DNA of 64,000 bases, from NCBI RefSeq assembly GCF_027912835.1, contig NZ_CP115768.1:2968501-3032500 (forward strand), in the 5' to 3' direction. The notes under the pieces were generated by a model. It made no database searches, was not told where the DNA came from, and worked only from the letters and a program-made list of their open reading frames with translations. Made by a program: the position numbers and the translations under genes. The stretch comes from Paracoccus sediminicola (GTDB lineage: Bacteria; Pseudomonadota; Alphaproteobacteria; Rhodobacterales; Rhodobacteraceae). Numbering within the stretch: the stretch's first letter is position 1; every line of letters starts with the position of its first letter. Positions 20,731 through 30,844 of this stretch are shown piece after piece.

Positions 20731-22500
20731 ATGCCTGAATTTCTGACATTCATTGTGGCGCTTCTGCCGATTGCGACGGTGTTCGTGCTGCTCGTGGTGC
20801 TGGCGAAATCGGCCAAGTTTTCGATGCTGATCGCCTATCTCGTGACCTCGGTGTCAGCGCTGCTGATCTGGGGGACCGCGTTCAACAAGGTGCTCGGCGC
20901 GACGCTGAACGGTGTGGTGACCGCGCTAAGCCTGCTTTACATCGTCTTTGGCGCGATCCTGATGCTGTATACGCTGGAGGAAAGCGGCGGCATTCGGTCG
21001 ATCCGCAGCGGCTTCACCAGCATCTCGCGCGACCGCCGCGTGCAGGCGATCATCATCGCATGGATGTTCGGCTCGCTGATCGAGGGCGCGTCAGGCTTCG
21101 GCACACCGGCAGCCATCGCGGCACCATTGCTGGTTGCCATCGGCTTCCCGGCCATGGCGGCGGTCATGGTGTCGCTGATCATCCAGAGCACGCCGGTCTC
21201 GTTCGGCGCTGTCGGCACGCCGATCCTGGTCGGGGTGAATACCGGGCTGTCGGGACAAGCGGCGGTCGAGACGGCCATCGACCCGATGCCGTTCACCGAA
21301 TATCTTTTCGAGATCGCCGCCCGCGTCGCCATGATCCACGGGCTGATCGGTTTCCTCATCCCGCTTATCATGGTGGGCATGCTGACCCGGTTCTTCGGCG
21401 CCAGCCGCTCTTTTTCGGAAGGGTTCAGGATCTGGAAATTCGCGCTGTTCGCGGGACTGGCCTTTACCATTCCCTATTACATCATCGCCTCTCTGCTCGG
21501 CCCGGAATTCCCCTCTCTCGTCGGCGGCATCATCGGGCTGATGATCGTCGTTCCGGCAGCGCGGCGCGGGCTTTTCATCCCTGATGACGTGTTCGAGTTT
21601 CCGAACCGGAAGGATTGGGATGACGCTTGGGTCGGCAAGTTGGACGATATCGAGGACCACCGCGCCGATCAGCCGCTGATGTCGCTGGTTCGGGCCTGGT
21701 CGCCTTATATCTTCGTCGTACTGCTGCTGATCCTGACCCGGACCATTGCACCGCTGAAGGCGTTCCTCACCTCGCCGAGCTTCACGCTGAGCTTCACGGA
21801 TCTCTTCGGATCGGGCATCAATTCCAGCGTGCAGATCCTGTGGCTGCCTGGCACGATCCTGATCCTGGGCTCGTTGTTCACCTTCTTTGTGCACGGCATG
21901 AAGGGTCGCGACTATGCGCGGGCGCTGCGCTCGTCCGGGACGGCGATGATCGCGGCGGCGCCGGCGCTGTTGTTGGCTGTGCCGATGGTGCAGGTCTTTC
22001 TGAACTCGGCCTCGGAGCGCCTGGCCAGCATGCCCATCGGGCTGGCCGAGGGTGTGTCGTCGCTGGTCGGCAGCGCCTGGCCGATGTTCTCGCCGCTGAT
22101 CGGTGCGCTCGGCGCCTTCGTCGCCGGATCGAACACGATCAGCAACATGATGTTCTCGCTGTTCCAGTTCTCGACCGCCGAGCAGATCGGGTTTGGCGCG
22201 GCGGGCGCGGGCACTGTCGTTGCGCTTCAGGCGGTGGGCGGTGCTGCGGGCAACATGATCTGCGTGCATAATGTCGTCGCTGCCTCGGCCACGGTCGGCC
22301 TTGTGGACCGTGAGGGCGAGCTGATCCGCAAGACGCTGATCCCGATGAGCTATTATGTCGTGCAGGGTGGGCTGATCGGTCTGGCGCTGCTGACCGGCGG
22401 GCTGAACATGTGGTGGCTTGCCGCGGTGATCTGGGCGGCGGCGGTGCTGTTCGCCATGTCGCGCAACCGTGGCGCTGCACCGAAGGCGGCGATCGCCTGA
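20731..22500 (+). CDS. lctP: L-lactate permease (LctP family)
   Basis: The 589-residue inner-membrane protein has 12 or more hydrophobic segments and the family hallmarks [24 protein letters not shown] (about 110-133) and [21 protein letters not shown] (about 470-490). It imports L-lactate, D-lactate or glycolate with protons. No lactate dehydrogenase gene is adjacent in the window, so glycolate is an open alternative given the nearby glyoxylate metabolism. GGAGGA lies seven bases before the ATG, and a strong terminator follows, so it is a single-gene unit. Confidence 0.93.
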   Translation: MPEFLTFIVALLPIATVFVLLVVLAKSAKFSMLIAYLVTSVSALLIWGTAFNKVLGATLNGVVTALSLLYIVFGAILMLYTLEESGGIRSIRSGFTSISRDRRVQAIIIAWMFGSLIEGASGFGTPAAIAAPLLVAIGFPAMAAVMVSLIIQSTPVSFGAVGTPILVGVNTGLSGQAAVETAIDPMPFTEYLFEIAARVAMIHGLIGFLIPLIMVGMLTRFFGASRSFSEGFRIWKFALFAGLAFTIPYYIIASLLGPEFPSLVGGIIGLMIVVPAARRGLFIPDDVFEFPNRKDWDDAWVGKLDDIEDHRADQPLMSLVRAWSPYIFVVLLLILTRTIAPLKAFLTSPSFTLSFTDLFGSGINSSVQILWLPGTILILGSLFTFFVHGMKGRDYARALRSSGTAMIAAAPALLLAVPMVQVFLNSASERLASMPIGLAEGVSSLVGSAWPMFSPLIGALGAFVAGSNTISNMMFSLFQFSTAEQIGFGAAGAGTVVALQAVGGAAGNMICVHNVVAASATVGLVDREGELIRKTLIPMSYYVVQGGLIGLALLTGGLNMWWLAAVIWAAAVLFAMSRNRGAAPKAAIA

Positions 22501-22522
22501 GGGATCAGCACGGCGCGATTCG

Positions 22523-22552
22523 GGCGGGCCCGGTCGTCGGGCCCGCCTTTTT
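22523..22552 (+). terminator. Intrinsic terminator after lctP
   Basis: GGCGGGCCCG-GTCGT-CGGGCCCGCC is a perfect 10-bp stem followed by TTTTT, 22 bases after the permease stop. It also lies just beyond the end of the convergent ribH gene. Confidence 0.93.
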
Positions 22553-22581
22553 CGTCGGTCGCGATGGTGCGGAAGGCGCGA

Positions 22582-23055
22582 TCAGGCCGCCGCAGACGAT
22601 GGCGCGGCGTCGTGCAATGTCGCGTGCAGTCTCATCACGCGAAGCGCAGCATCGGCTGCCTCGCGCCCCTTGGTGACGAAATGCGCGCGGAAGAAGTCCT
22701 CATGCGCCGCGCCCGGCTGGAAATGATGCGGGGTCAGCGACACGGACAGCACCGGCACGCCGGTGTTCAGCCCTGCCTCCATCAGCCCGCTGACGACGGA
22801 CTGCGCCACGAATTCGTGGCGATAGATCCCGCCATCCACCACAAGCGCCGCCGCCGCGATGGCATCGTATCTTCCGCTTGCGGCCAGTTTCTGCGCCAAG
22901 AGCGGCATTTCAAAGGCACCGGGCACATCGAATATGTCGACCTCGGCGTCAACATCCAGCTCGGTCAGCCTGTCCTTGAAGCCGACCAGCGCCTGATCGA
23001 CGATATCGGCATGCCAGCCTGCCTTGATGAAGGCGAAATTGGGGGATTTTGTCAC
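22582..23055 (-). CDS. ribH: 6,7-dimethyl-8-ribityllumazine synthase, RibH2 type
   Basis: This 157-residue enzyme joins the pyrimidine intermediate with dihydroxybutanone phosphate in riboflavin synthesis. FAFIKAGWHADIVDQA, IFDVPGAFEMPL, VVDGGIYRHEFVAQSV and VLSVSLTPHHF are the active-site segments and match the decameric RibH2 type known from Brucella and rhizobia. The GTG at 23055 is chosen because AAAGGA lies nine bases upstream; an ATG at 23076 is the alternative and would itself overlap that ribosome-binding site. No other rib genes follow; the FMN riboswitch controls this gene alone. Confidence 0.93.
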   Translation of the reverse strand: MTKSPNFAFIKAGWHADIVDQALVGFKDRLTELDVDAEVDIFDVPGAFEMPLLAQKLAASGRYDAIAAAALVVDGGIYRHEFVAQSVVSGLMEAGLNTGVPVLSVSLTPHHFQPGAAHEDFFRAHFVTKGREAADAALRVMRLHATLHDAAPSSAAA

Positions 23056-23128
23056 AGCTCTGGGTCCTTTCCACATGACAAGATCCCAGAGCGCACAAGA
23101 CGGAAGGACCTGCTGGCCCGCCCGCCCC

Positions 23129-23250
23129 ATTCTCTCTCATCCGGACTGTGACCGTCGGCTCCGGAATTTCACCGGGATCTGCTGACCCGTCCGAAGACGG
23201 CGCTCGCGGGCTATAACCGCCGGTGGGGAATTTCACCCCGCCCTGAGAAT
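23129..23250 (-). ncRNA. FMN riboswitch (RFN element)
   Basis: Read on the minus strand, ATTCTCAGGGCGGGGTGAAA opens the element and the later blocks follow in order: TCCCCACCGGCGGT, AGCCCGCGAGCG, GGTCAGCAGATCCCGGTGAAA, TTCCGGAGCCGACGGTCACAG and TCCGGATGAGAGAGAAT. This is a textbook RFN element whose 5' and 3' ends pair. It ends 74 bases before the ribH start and should lower ribH expression when FMN is abundant. Confidence 0.98.
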
Positions 23251-23296
23251 GGGTCGAAATTAGCCGCTGGGCGGGATGCGGTCAAAGCGATTTCGT

Positions 23297-24913
23297 CTAT
23301 GCGTCGCTTGCGCTACGCGCGGCGTCCTGCAAGGCGCGGAAGGCGGCGTATCTGGCATCGTGAAGCGCGGCATGAGCGTCTGAGGGTGCAAAAACCTGCG
23401 ACGGGTGCGACATCGCCCCCATCGCTTCGGGCAGCCCGCCGAAGCGACCGCAGGCAATCGCGCCAAGCATTGCCGAGCCAAGCAGCACCGGTTCTTCTGC
23501 TGTCACGGCCAGCACTGGTTTGCCGGCGCTGTCCGCGAGAAGCTGGCGCACCAGATCCAGCTGTCCCGCGCCGCCAGAGATGACGATGCGCTCGGTCTCG
23601 ATCCCCGCTGCGCGCTGGGCATCGAGGATCTGGCGCAGCCCATAGCCGATGCCGCATAGCCCGGCGATGTAAAGCGCGATCAGGCTGTCCAGACCCTGAT
23701 CCATGCCCAGCCCGGCAATCACGGCGCGGGCCGAGGGGTCGGCAAAGGGGGCGCGATTGCCCAGAAACTCCGGCACGACATGCAGTCCCTTTGCCAGAGC
23801 CGCGCTGTCTGAAAGCTGGCCCGCCTTCGCAGCGGCGCGATGCGCAAGCCAGACCGGCAGCGGCTGACCTGCCTCAACGGCCAGCTCCCTCGCCTGCATC
23901 TCGGCGGGATGCAGAGAGATCAGCCGCTCGATCGCGGCCCCGGCAGCGGATTGCCCGCCCTCGTTCACCCACAGCCCCGGCACCATCGCGCCGTAATACG
24001 GCCCCCACACTCCGGGCACGAAGACCGGCGCATCGGTGGAACTCATGGTGCAGGACGATGTGCCGAACACATATCCCATATTGCTCTGTGGCTGTCCCTG
24101 AGCCCCGACGGTTCCCAGCCCGCCGGCATGGGCGTCGATCAGACCGGCGGCGACGGCGATGCCGGGGCGCAGCCCCATCGCGGCGGCCGCGTCAGTCGTC
24201 AGCCCTTTCCGCAGCGCCGTTCCGGGCGGCAACACGCGCGGCCCGATCCGGGCAAAACCGTCTTCGGCAAGATCGCCAAGCCCGATGGCGTGAAAATAAT
24301 CCGCATCCCAGCGCTGCTCATGCGCGAGATAGGTCCATTTGCAGGTTACCGTGCAGGCCGAGCGGGTCGCATCACCGCTGGCACGCCAACTGAGAAAATC
24401 GGCAAGATCCATGAACTGCCAGGCAGTGTCATAAGTCTCGGGCAGGTTCTCCTTCAGCCAGAGCAGCTTCGGCGTCTGCATCTCGGGCGAGATGGTTCCG
24501 CCGACATAGCGCAGCACGTCGTGGCCGGTCGCGTTTATCCGTGCCGCCTGTCCGGTCGCGCGGTGATCCATCCAGACGATGATGTTGCGCGCCGCGTCGC
24601 CTGAGGCACTGACGCTGAGCGGCGCTCCGCCGGGGCCGAGCACCACCAGCGAACAGGTGGCGTCAAATCCGACACCCGCGATCCGGGCCGGGTCGATGGA
24701 TGCATGCTCGACCGCGTCGCGCGTGGCGATACAGACCGCTTGCCAGATGTCGTCGCCGGATTGCTCGGCGATGTCGGGCGCGTCCTGCCAGATGGCGATG
24801 TCGCGCTTGGCCGTGCCGAGCATCCGTCCGGAGACATCGAATATCCCCGCCCGCGCGCTGCCGGTTCCGACATCCACGCCCAGGAAAAGTCCCGGCTCTG
24901 CCTTCTGAGTCAT
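23297..24913 (-). CDS. FGGY-family carbohydrate kinase (ribulokinase-like)
   Basis: The 538-residue kinase has the phosphate-1 motif LGVDVGTGSARAGIFD near the N-terminus, VWMDHRA (about 110), GLIDAHAGGLG with the catalytic Asp, GYVFGTSSC, and the C-terminal ISGGAGQLDLVRQLLAD adenosine motif. The pattern DHRA plus IDAHAGG fits the D-ribulokinase/FGGY pentulose-kinase subgroup better than xylulokinase or glycerol kinase. No sugar transporter or dehydrogenase accompanies it, so the substrate is uncertain. GGAGGGACG precedes the ATG. Confidence 0.88.
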   Translation of the reverse strand: MTQKAEPGLFLGVDVGTGSARAGIFDVSGRMLGTAKRDIAIWQDAPDIAEQSGDDIWQAVCIATRDAVEHASIDPARIAGVGFDATCSLVVLGPGGAPLSVSASGDAARNIIVWMDHRATGQAARINATGHDVLRYVGGTISPEMQTPKLLWLKENLPETYDTAWQFMDLADFLSWRASGDATRSACTVTCKWTYLAHEQRWDADYFHAIGLGDLAEDGFARIGPRVLPPGTALRKGLTTDAAAAMGLRPGIAVAAGLIDAHAGGLGTVGAQGQPQSNMGYVFGTSSCTMSSTDAPVFVPGVWGPYYGAMVPGLWVNEGGQSAAGAAIERLISLHPAEMQARELAVEAGQPLPVWLAHRAAAKAGQLSDSAALAKGLHVVPEFLGNRAPFADPSARAVIAGLGMDQGLDSLIALYIAGLCGIGYGLRQILDAQRAAGIETERIVISGGAGQLDLVRQLLADSAGKPVLAVTAEEPVLLGSAMLGAIACGRFGGLPEAMGAMSHPSQVFAPSDAHAALHDARYAAFRALQDAARSASDA

Positions 24914-24962
24914 CGTCCCTCCGGCCTGACCATGCCGCAGGGTAGGGCGGTGATGCGAACAT

Positions 24963-24991
24963 GGAAAGGGCCGGAGATCGCTCTCCGGCCC
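24963..24991 (-). terminator. Probable terminator after ggt
   Basis: GGGCCGGAGA-TCGC-TCTCCGGCCC is a perfect 10-bp stem. On the minus strand it is followed by TTTCC, a short T tract, 25 bases after the ggt stop. It separates ggt from the downstream sugar kinase. Confidence 0.7.
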
Positions 24992-25015
24992 GATAGGCTC
25001 GCGGTGGTCCCGGCG

Positions 25016-26758
25016 TCAGTATCCGACCGTGGCCGCTCCGGCACGGCGCGGGTCCGAGGCGCCCAGAAGATAGCCGCTTTCGGGGTCGCGCATGACCGAT
25101 TGGGTCGAGCCCATCACCTCTTGAAGCGAGATGTTCTGCCCCATTCCCTGAAGCGCGCGCTGGGTGTCGATGCTGATCCCTTCCTCGATGCGCAGCTCGT
25201 CAGGCAGCCACTGATGGTGAATGCGCGGGCTGGCGGTCGCCTCGGCCACGTTCATGTCATGGTCGATCATGTTCATGATGACCTGAAGCACGGTGGTGAT
25301 GATCCGCGCCCCGCCGGGCGATCCGGTGACCAGCCAGACTTCTCCGTCCTTGTTGACGATGGTCGGTGTCATCGAGGACAGAGGGCGCTTGCCCGGTTCG
25401 ACCGCATTCGCGTCGCCGCCGATCAGCCCATAGGCATTCGGCACGCCCGGCTTGGCCGAGAAATCGTCCATTTCGTTGTTCATCAGCACGCCGGTGCCCT
25501 CCGCGACCAGCCCCGACCCGTAGGAGAAGTTGATCGTATAGGTGTTCGAAACCGCGTTGCCGTCCTTGTCGATGATCGAGAAATGCGTGGTTTCGTTCGA
25601 CTCGTAGGGCGCGAGATCGGCGGGCGCGATCTGTTCGGATGGGGTCGCGAAATTCGTGTCGATCTTTTCACGCATATCCGCCGCGTAATCCTTGCTGGTC
25701 AGGATATCGATGGGCACATCGACGAAATCCGTATCTCCCAGAAACTCCGAACGGTCTGCATAGGCCAGCTTCATCGCCTCGGCCATGAGATGGATCGTCT
25801 GGGCGCTGTTCGCCCCGAGCGCGCCGATCGGATAGGCTTCGAGCGCGTTCAGGATCTGCACCAGATGGATCCCGCCGGAAGAGGGCGGCGGCATGGACAC
25901 GATCTCATAGCCGCGATAGGTGCCGCGGATCGGCTCACGCTGGACGGCTTCGTAATTCGCCATATCCTCGGTGGTGATGAAGCCGCCCGCCTCGGTCACC
26001 GAGCTGACGATGGCCTCGGCCACCTCGCCGGTATAGAACCCCTCGGGGCCCTGTTCGGCGATCGTCTTGAGCGTGTCGGCCAGATCCGCCTGCACGAGCG
26101 TATCGCCGGGACGGTAAAGTTCGCCGCCCTCCTTATAGAAGATCTCTGCCGCCGACGGATAGCGGGTCAGACGCTCTTTCAGCGCTTCGAGACTGTCGGC
26201 GAGATCAGGCGTCACCTCGATCCCTTCCTCGGCCAGCCGGATCGCAGGAGCGATCACATCGGCCCACTCCATGCTGCCATATTCATCGAGCACCAGCTTC
26301 ATTCCGGCTACCGTGCCGGGCACCCCGGCGGCTGCGCCGGTGAAGCGCGACTTGTCGCTGTCGGCATTGCCTTCCGCGTCGAGGAACATGTCGCGCGTCG
26401 CCCCTGCCGGGGCCATTTCGCGATAATCAATTGCATGGGTCTCGCCGGTTTCGGCATCATGAACCAGCATGAAGCCGCCACCGCCCAGATTGCCCGCGCG
26501 CGGCAGCGTCACCGCAAGCGCGAACGCCACCGCCACGCCCGCATCTATCGCATTGCCACCCTGTTCAAGAATATCCCGGCCGATTTCGGCGGCGACGCGT
26601 TCCTGCGCGGCAACCATGCCGTTTTCCGCCCAGACGGGGTGCATCCGGTCCATCCCCGAATAGATCGCCACCTCCTGCGCGCTCAGCGGCAGCGCCGCCG
26701 TCGCTGCAAGCGCCAGAGCCGCGGCTCCGGTCCTGCGCAGGCTTTCCAGAATCGCCAT
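25016..26758 (-). CDS. ggt: Gamma-glutamyltransferase
   Basis: This 580-residue secreted enzyme cleaves gamma-glutamyl bonds of glutathione and related compounds in the periplasm. A Sec signal (LRRTGAAALALAATAALPLSAQ) opens the protein. GGNAIDAGVAVAFAL and GGGGFMLVHD mark the large subunit. The autoprocessing and catalytic Thr is in NETTHFSIIDKDGNAVS, followed by the small-subunit motif PLSSMTPTIV and GSPGGARI. The ATG at 26758 has GGAGGAGG four bases or so upstream; a longer open frame adds 13 unlikely residues. Confidence 0.95.
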   Translation of the reverse strand: MAILESLRRTGAAALALAATAALPLSAQEVAIYSGMDRMHPVWAENGMVAAQERVAAEIGRDILEQGGNAIDAGVAVAFALAVTLPRAGNLGGGGFMLVHDAETGETHAIDYREMAPAGATRDMFLDAEGNADSDKSRFTGAAAGVPGTVAGMKLVLDEYGSMEWADVIAPAIRLAEEGIEVTPDLADSLEALKERLTRYPSAAEIFYKEGGELYRPGDTLVQADLADTLKTIAEQGPEGFYTGEVAEAIVSSVTEAGGFITTEDMANYEAVQREPIRGTYRGYEIVSMPPPSSGGIHLVQILNALEAYPIGALGANSAQTIHLMAEAMKLAYADRSEFLGDTDFVDVPIDILTSKDYAADMREKIDTNFATPSEQIAPADLAPYESNETTHFSIIDKDGNAVSNTYTINFSYGSGLVAEGTGVLMNNEMDDFSAKPGVPNAYGLIGGDANAVEPGKRPLSSMTPTIVNKDGEVWLVTGSPGGARIITTVLQVIMNMIDHDMNVAEATASPRIHHQWLPDELRIEEGISIDTQRALQGMGQNISLQEVMGSTQSVMRDPESGYLLGASDPRRAGAATVGY

Positions 26759-26856
26759 CTTCCACCTCCTCCAGTTTGATCCCTGAGCGGTCAGCACAAC
26801 CGCAAATCAAGGCCGGGTCAACCGCCTTGATGGGGCGCAGAGGACCGGGACTTGCC

Positions 26857-27604
26857 TCAGGAGGCGCCGAAATCCGCGAGTGCTGCGTCGATATTGCGCT
26901 GGCGGTTCGACAGGATCGCGCTGCCGTCATAGCGATAGCCCGAGCCCTTCAGCAGAAGATCGGGCGGCATGTCACGGCGATAGGCTTCGTACAGCCGCAA
27001 CATATCGGGCGCGCCCGTTTCGGACCCTCGCCGAATGGAGGCGGTGTCCGGCGGGACGGCGCACCCGCGCCGATCCAGTAAGAAAGACTGTCGGGCAGGG
27101 GCAGCAAGCCATGTGCGCCGGCATCGCATCTAGCAAGGGCTGCGTCGCCTTGGCAGAGCCAGTATCGCGGGGATGCCGCTCGTTGAGCGAGGTAATGGGA
27201 TGCCCGCCCAAGGTGTCGGTGAGGTCGACGAAACTGAAATTGCCGTATTAACTCTGAAGGATCATCAGATCGGCCCGGGAGTGATCGACGAGCGCCTTCG
27301 GAACCGCGCGGCCGACACGCAGTTGGATACCGGCCTTGTTGAATGGAACCCCGAATTGTGTCTTGCCCTAGCAAGGAAATGGCATGTCATACCCGCGCCC
27401 GAAGATAAGCATCTCGAGAAGGTTCAGCATATCTCCTTTCAGAGCATTCTCTGCTGAGACCCTGTTCTGATAAGGAGTGAGCAGTCGCACGGCCGCCCCT
27501 AGCCAATCAGCTTTGAAATGATGCTAGTTCATCGAGGGGGTGAATTCGGCTGAGTTCATCGCTTCCCGATATAATTCAGTGTGCTTTGAGAAATGCGATA
27601 TCTA
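26857..27604 (-). pseudogene. Degraded gene of unrecognised family (three in-frame stops and a frameshift)
   Basis: One minus-strand frame reads as protein-like sequence from about 27604: KHTELYREAMNSAEF, then HHFKADWLGAAVRLLTPYQN, MLNLLEMLIFGRGYDMPF, GVPFNKAGIQLRVGRAVPKA, YGNFSFVDLTDTLGGHPI and TSLNERHPRDTGSAKATQ. It is interrupted by TAG at 27526-27524, TAG at 27370-27368 and TAA at 27250-27248. Between about 27110 and 27020 sense shifts to another frame, which gives DMLRLYEAYRRDMPPDLLL and ends at 26857. The segments have a normal amino-acid mix, unlike antisense frames here. I cannot name the family, and the start is unknown. Confidence 0.6.
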
Positions 27605-27673
27605 TCGCGGCGGCACGCTTTCGCAGCTCACCGCGATTGGCCGCGCGCTGATGCCGGGATGGGCGCGGCCTGT

Positions 27674-30600
27674 TCAGGACCCAGCCGCCTCTGCCCCAAG
27701 CGCATCCGGCCCGCGCGATGCATCGCGCCGGGCATTACGATTTGCCGCGCGCTTTTCGCTGCGGCGTTCGCCCAGCATCAGCATGGCCGGGGTCACGACC
27801 AGCGTCAGGATCGTCGCGATCACCAGACCGCCCGCAATGGCGCTTGAAAGCTCGGTCCACCACTGCGTGGAGGGCGCACCATAGACGACCTCGCGGGTGA
27901 AGAAATTCAGGTTCACCCCGATCACCATCGGCATCAGCCCGAGCGCCGTCGTCACCGAAGTCAGAAACACCGGGCGCAGACGCTGCGCACCGGTGCGCAG
28001 CGCGGCCTCGAGCGGGTTCTGACCGCTGCGGCGCAGATCATTATAGGTGTCGATCAGAACGATATTGTTGTTCACCACGATCCCCGCGAGCGCGATCACC
28101 GCGATCCCGCCCATGACCACCCCGAAGGGCCGTCCGGTGACGACCAGTCCCAGAAGCACCCCGGCGATGGAAAAGACGATCGCGCTCATCACCACGAAGG
28201 CCTGATAGAAGCTGTTGAACTGCAAAACCAGTATTATGACCATCAGCGATAGCGCCGCGATGAAGGCACCGATCAGGAAGGTCATTGCCTCCTGCTGGTC
28301 CTCGGCTTCGCCCTCGAAGGAATATGAGATTCCTTCAGGCAGGTCGCCCTGATTCAGCGCCGCCTGCAGGGAGTTGATCTGATCGTTGACCAGCAGGCCG
28401 GGCGCGACATTCGCCTCGATGGTGACGACGCGCTGTTCGTCGACGCGGCGGACGATGCCGACCCGCTCGGTCGGCTCGAAGGCGACGAAGTTCGAGATCG
28501 GCACCAGCCCCGCTGTGGTCGGCACGCGCAGATTGCCGAGCTGCGCCAGCGAACGCTGGTCGCGCGGGAACCTCACCCTGATGTCAAGCGCGCCATCGGT
28601 GTCGTCGGGGCGGTAATCGGTCACGGTGATGCCCTGCGTCAGAAGCTGAATCGACTGACCAAGCATGCTCACATCAGCGCCGTAGCGCGCTGCTTCGGCA
28701 CGATCCACGATGATCGAGACCTCGACGCCGGGCAGGGGGCGCGTATCGGTGACGTCGGTAAAGCCGCCAATCTCCGCCATCATGCCCAGAACCTGATCGA
28801 CGGCCGCGTTCTGCGTCTTGGGGTCGCGGATTTCGATCTGAAGCTGCACCGGCTTGCCCTGCGTGGGCCCGCCGCTTTCGGTCTGCACCTGCACATCGAT
28901 CCCGGCAATATCGGCCACATCGCTGCGGATCCGTTCGCCGATCTCGGCAGCAGTCGGGCGCTCGTCCCATTCGATCAGATCGAGCTGCAACGTGCCGATG
29001 GTTTCTTCATCGCCTTGCCCCGCGCTCATGGTCGAGCGGGCATAGACGCTGTCGATCTCGTCATAGCCGAGCAGCCGGTCCTCGACCTCGCGCACCAGCG
29101 TGTCGCGCTCCCAGATCGAGAAATTGTCCCGCGCGCGCACCTGAACCTGCATGAATTCCGGCTCGACCGAGGGAAAGAAGGACAGGCCGCGCCCGAACTG
29201 GCCGTAAAGCGCAAAGCCCCCCATCAGCAGCGCCACGGCCAGAATCACCGTCGCGCCGGGGCGCAGGATCGCCCATTGCAGCAGCCGCACATAGGCCCCG
29301 GTAAAGCCCCCCATCCGGCGCGGATCGCCGAGCTCGGCTGCATGCAACGCTTCCTTGGCGCTCGCGGATTGAGGCTGGCGCTTGCCGATCACCCCGCCCA
29401 CCACGGGAATGAAGATGAGCGCCATGAACAGCGAGGCAAACAGCGTCAGCAGAACGGTCACCGGCAGGAACTTCATGAACTCGCCGACGAGTCCGGTCCA
29501 GAACAGCAGCGGGAAGAACACCGACAATGTGGTCGCGGTCGAGGCGATGATTGGCCAGGACATGCGCTTTGCGGCGAAGGCATAGGCTTCCTTGCGGGTC
29601 GCGCCCTCCTGCAGGCGCCGGTCGGCGAGTTCGACCGTGACGATGGCGCCGTCCACCAGCATCCCGACGACGAGGATGAGCGAGAACAGCACCACGATAT
29701 TCATCGTATAGCCCATCGCCCAAAGCGCCGTCACACCGGCCAGGAACGCACCCGGAATCGCCAGCCCGACAAGAATCGCCGAGCGCAGACCAAGGGCGAA
29801 GACGATCACGATCATCACCAGGATCACGGCGGCGATGACATTGGCCTCAAGATCCGAGAGCAGGGATTTAACCTCCTTGCTCTGATCCTGAAGATAGTTC
29901 ACCCGCAACGTCTCGGGCCAGTCAGCCTGAAGCGTTGCGATGGTGCTGCGCACATCGGCGACCGTGTCGATGATATTCGCGCCCGACCGCTTCTTGACTT
30001 CCAGCGAGATGGCCGGCTGCCCATCGATGCGGGCAAAGCTGGTTGGGTCCTCGAAGGTGCGGCGCACGGTCGCCACATCGCCGAAGGTCACCACCGCATC
30101 GCCGCTGACCTTGATCGGCATCTCCATCACATCGTCCAGACCCTGGATCAGCCCCGGCACCTTCAGCACGATGCGGCCGCCGCCAGTCTCGATGGCGCCA
30201 GCGGTGATCAGCCGGTTATTCCGCTGAATGGTGCTGATGACCTCTTCGAAGCTGAGATTATAGGTCTGGAACACGGTCGGATCGATCAGCACCTCAAGGA
30301 ACTCGTCGCGCTTGCCGCCCATATCGACTTCCAAAACGCCGGGCAGCCCTTCGAGCGCATCCTGCGTGTCTTCGGCAATCGCGTTCAGTGTCCGCTCGGG
30401 CACGGGGCCGGACAGCACCACGGTGATGATGGGGAACAGCGCGGTGTTGATCTCGACGATATTCAGGTCGTCGGCATCGTCGGGCAATTCGCTTTCGACG
30501 TTGTCCGCTGCTTCGCGCACCTTGTCGAGCGCCTCGTCGATATCGCCGCCAGCGGTGAATTCCAGCTGGACGCTGGCGAAGCCTTCTGCCGCCTCGCTCG

Positions 30601-30844
30601 ACATTTTCTGCAAGCCCTCGATGGCACCGAATTCGGTCTCCATCGGTTCGATCAGCAGGCGCTCGGCATCGGTCGGGCTGATCCCTTCCAGTGTCGTCGA
30701 GACATAGACGAGGGGCAGCGGCACCTCGGGATTGGCTTCCTTGGGGATCGAGACATAGGCCACGGCACCGACGCAGAGGATCATGACCAGCGTCATGATC
30801 ATGACCCGGCTGCGCGAGAATGCGGCGTCGATGATCCCGTTCAC
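27674..30844 (-). CDS. RND-type efflux pump, inner-membrane subunit
   Basis: The 1056-residue protein has the two-fold repeat of AcrB-like pumps: a first membrane helix (VMIMTLVMILCVGAVAYVSI), a large periplasmic loop, helices 2-6, then a second half with ALAGIVVNNNIVLIDTYNDL (TM10) and LGLMPMVIG (TM11). The TM4 motif reads VVGMLVDGAIVTVE, that is VDG where AcrB-type pumps have VDD, so one of the paired proton-relay aspartates is Gly. Substrates are unknown. It follows its adaptor gene with an ATGA overlap. No outer-membrane factor is encoded nearby, so a shared one elsewhere must be used. Confidence 0.93.
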   Translation of the reverse strand: MNGIIDAAFSRSRVMIMTLVMILCVGAVAYVSIPKEANPEVPLPLVYVSTTLEGISPTDAERLLIEPMETEFGAIEGLQKMSSEAAEGFASVQLEFTAGGDIDEALDKVREAADNVESELPDDADDLNIVEINTALFPIITVVLSGPVPERTLNAIAEDTQDALEGLPGVLEVDMGGKRDEFLEVLIDPTVFQTYNLSFEEVISTIQRNNRLITAGAIETGGGRIVLKVPGLIQGLDDVMEMPIKVSGDAVVTFGDVATVRRTFEDPTSFARIDGQPAISLEVKKRSGANIIDTVADVRSTIATLQADWPETLRVNYLQDQSKEVKSLLSDLEANVIAAVILVMIVIVFALGLRSAILVGLAIPGAFLAGVTALWAMGYTMNIVVLFSLILVVGMLVDGAIVTVELADRRLQEGATRKEAYAFAAKRMSWPIIASTATTLSVFFPLLFWTGLVGEFMKFLPVTVLLTLFASLFMALIFIPVVGGVIGKRQPQSASAKEALHAAELGDPRRMGGFTGAYVRLLQWAILRPGATVILAVALLMGGFALYGQFGRGLSFFPSVEPEFMQVQVRARDNFSIWERDTLVREVEDRLLGYDEIDSVYARSTMSAGQGDEETIGTLQLDLIEWDERPTAAEIGERIRSDVADIAGIDVQVQTESGGPTQGKPVQLQIEIRDPKTQNAAVDQVLGMMAEIGGFTDVTDTRPLPGVEVSIIVDRAEAARYGADVSMLGQSIQLLTQGITVTDYRPDDTDGALDIRVRFPRDQRSLAQLGNLRVPTTAGLVPISNFVAFEPTERVGIVRRVDEQRVVTIEANVAPGLLVNDQINSLQAALNQGDLPEGISYSFEGEAEDQQEAMTFLIGAFIAALSLMVIILVLQFNSFYQAFVVMSAIVFSIAGVLLGLVVTGRPFGVVMGGIAVIALAGIVVNNNIVLIDTYNDLRRSGQNPLEAALRTGAQRLRPVFLTSVTTALGLMPMVIGVNLNFFTREVVYGAPSTQWWTELSSAIAGGLVIATILTLVVTPAMLMLGERRSEKRAANRNARRDASRGPDALGAEAAGS

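Noticed and set aside
24704..26779. 691-codon open frame antisense to ggt and the sugar kinase
   Set aside because: Spans two real genes and their gap; biased composition without motifs.
27540..27884. Plus-strand 114-codon frame beginning MNSAEF
   Set aside because: Its start lies opposite the pseudogene and its second half opposite the RND gene; no supporting ribosome-binding site or motif.
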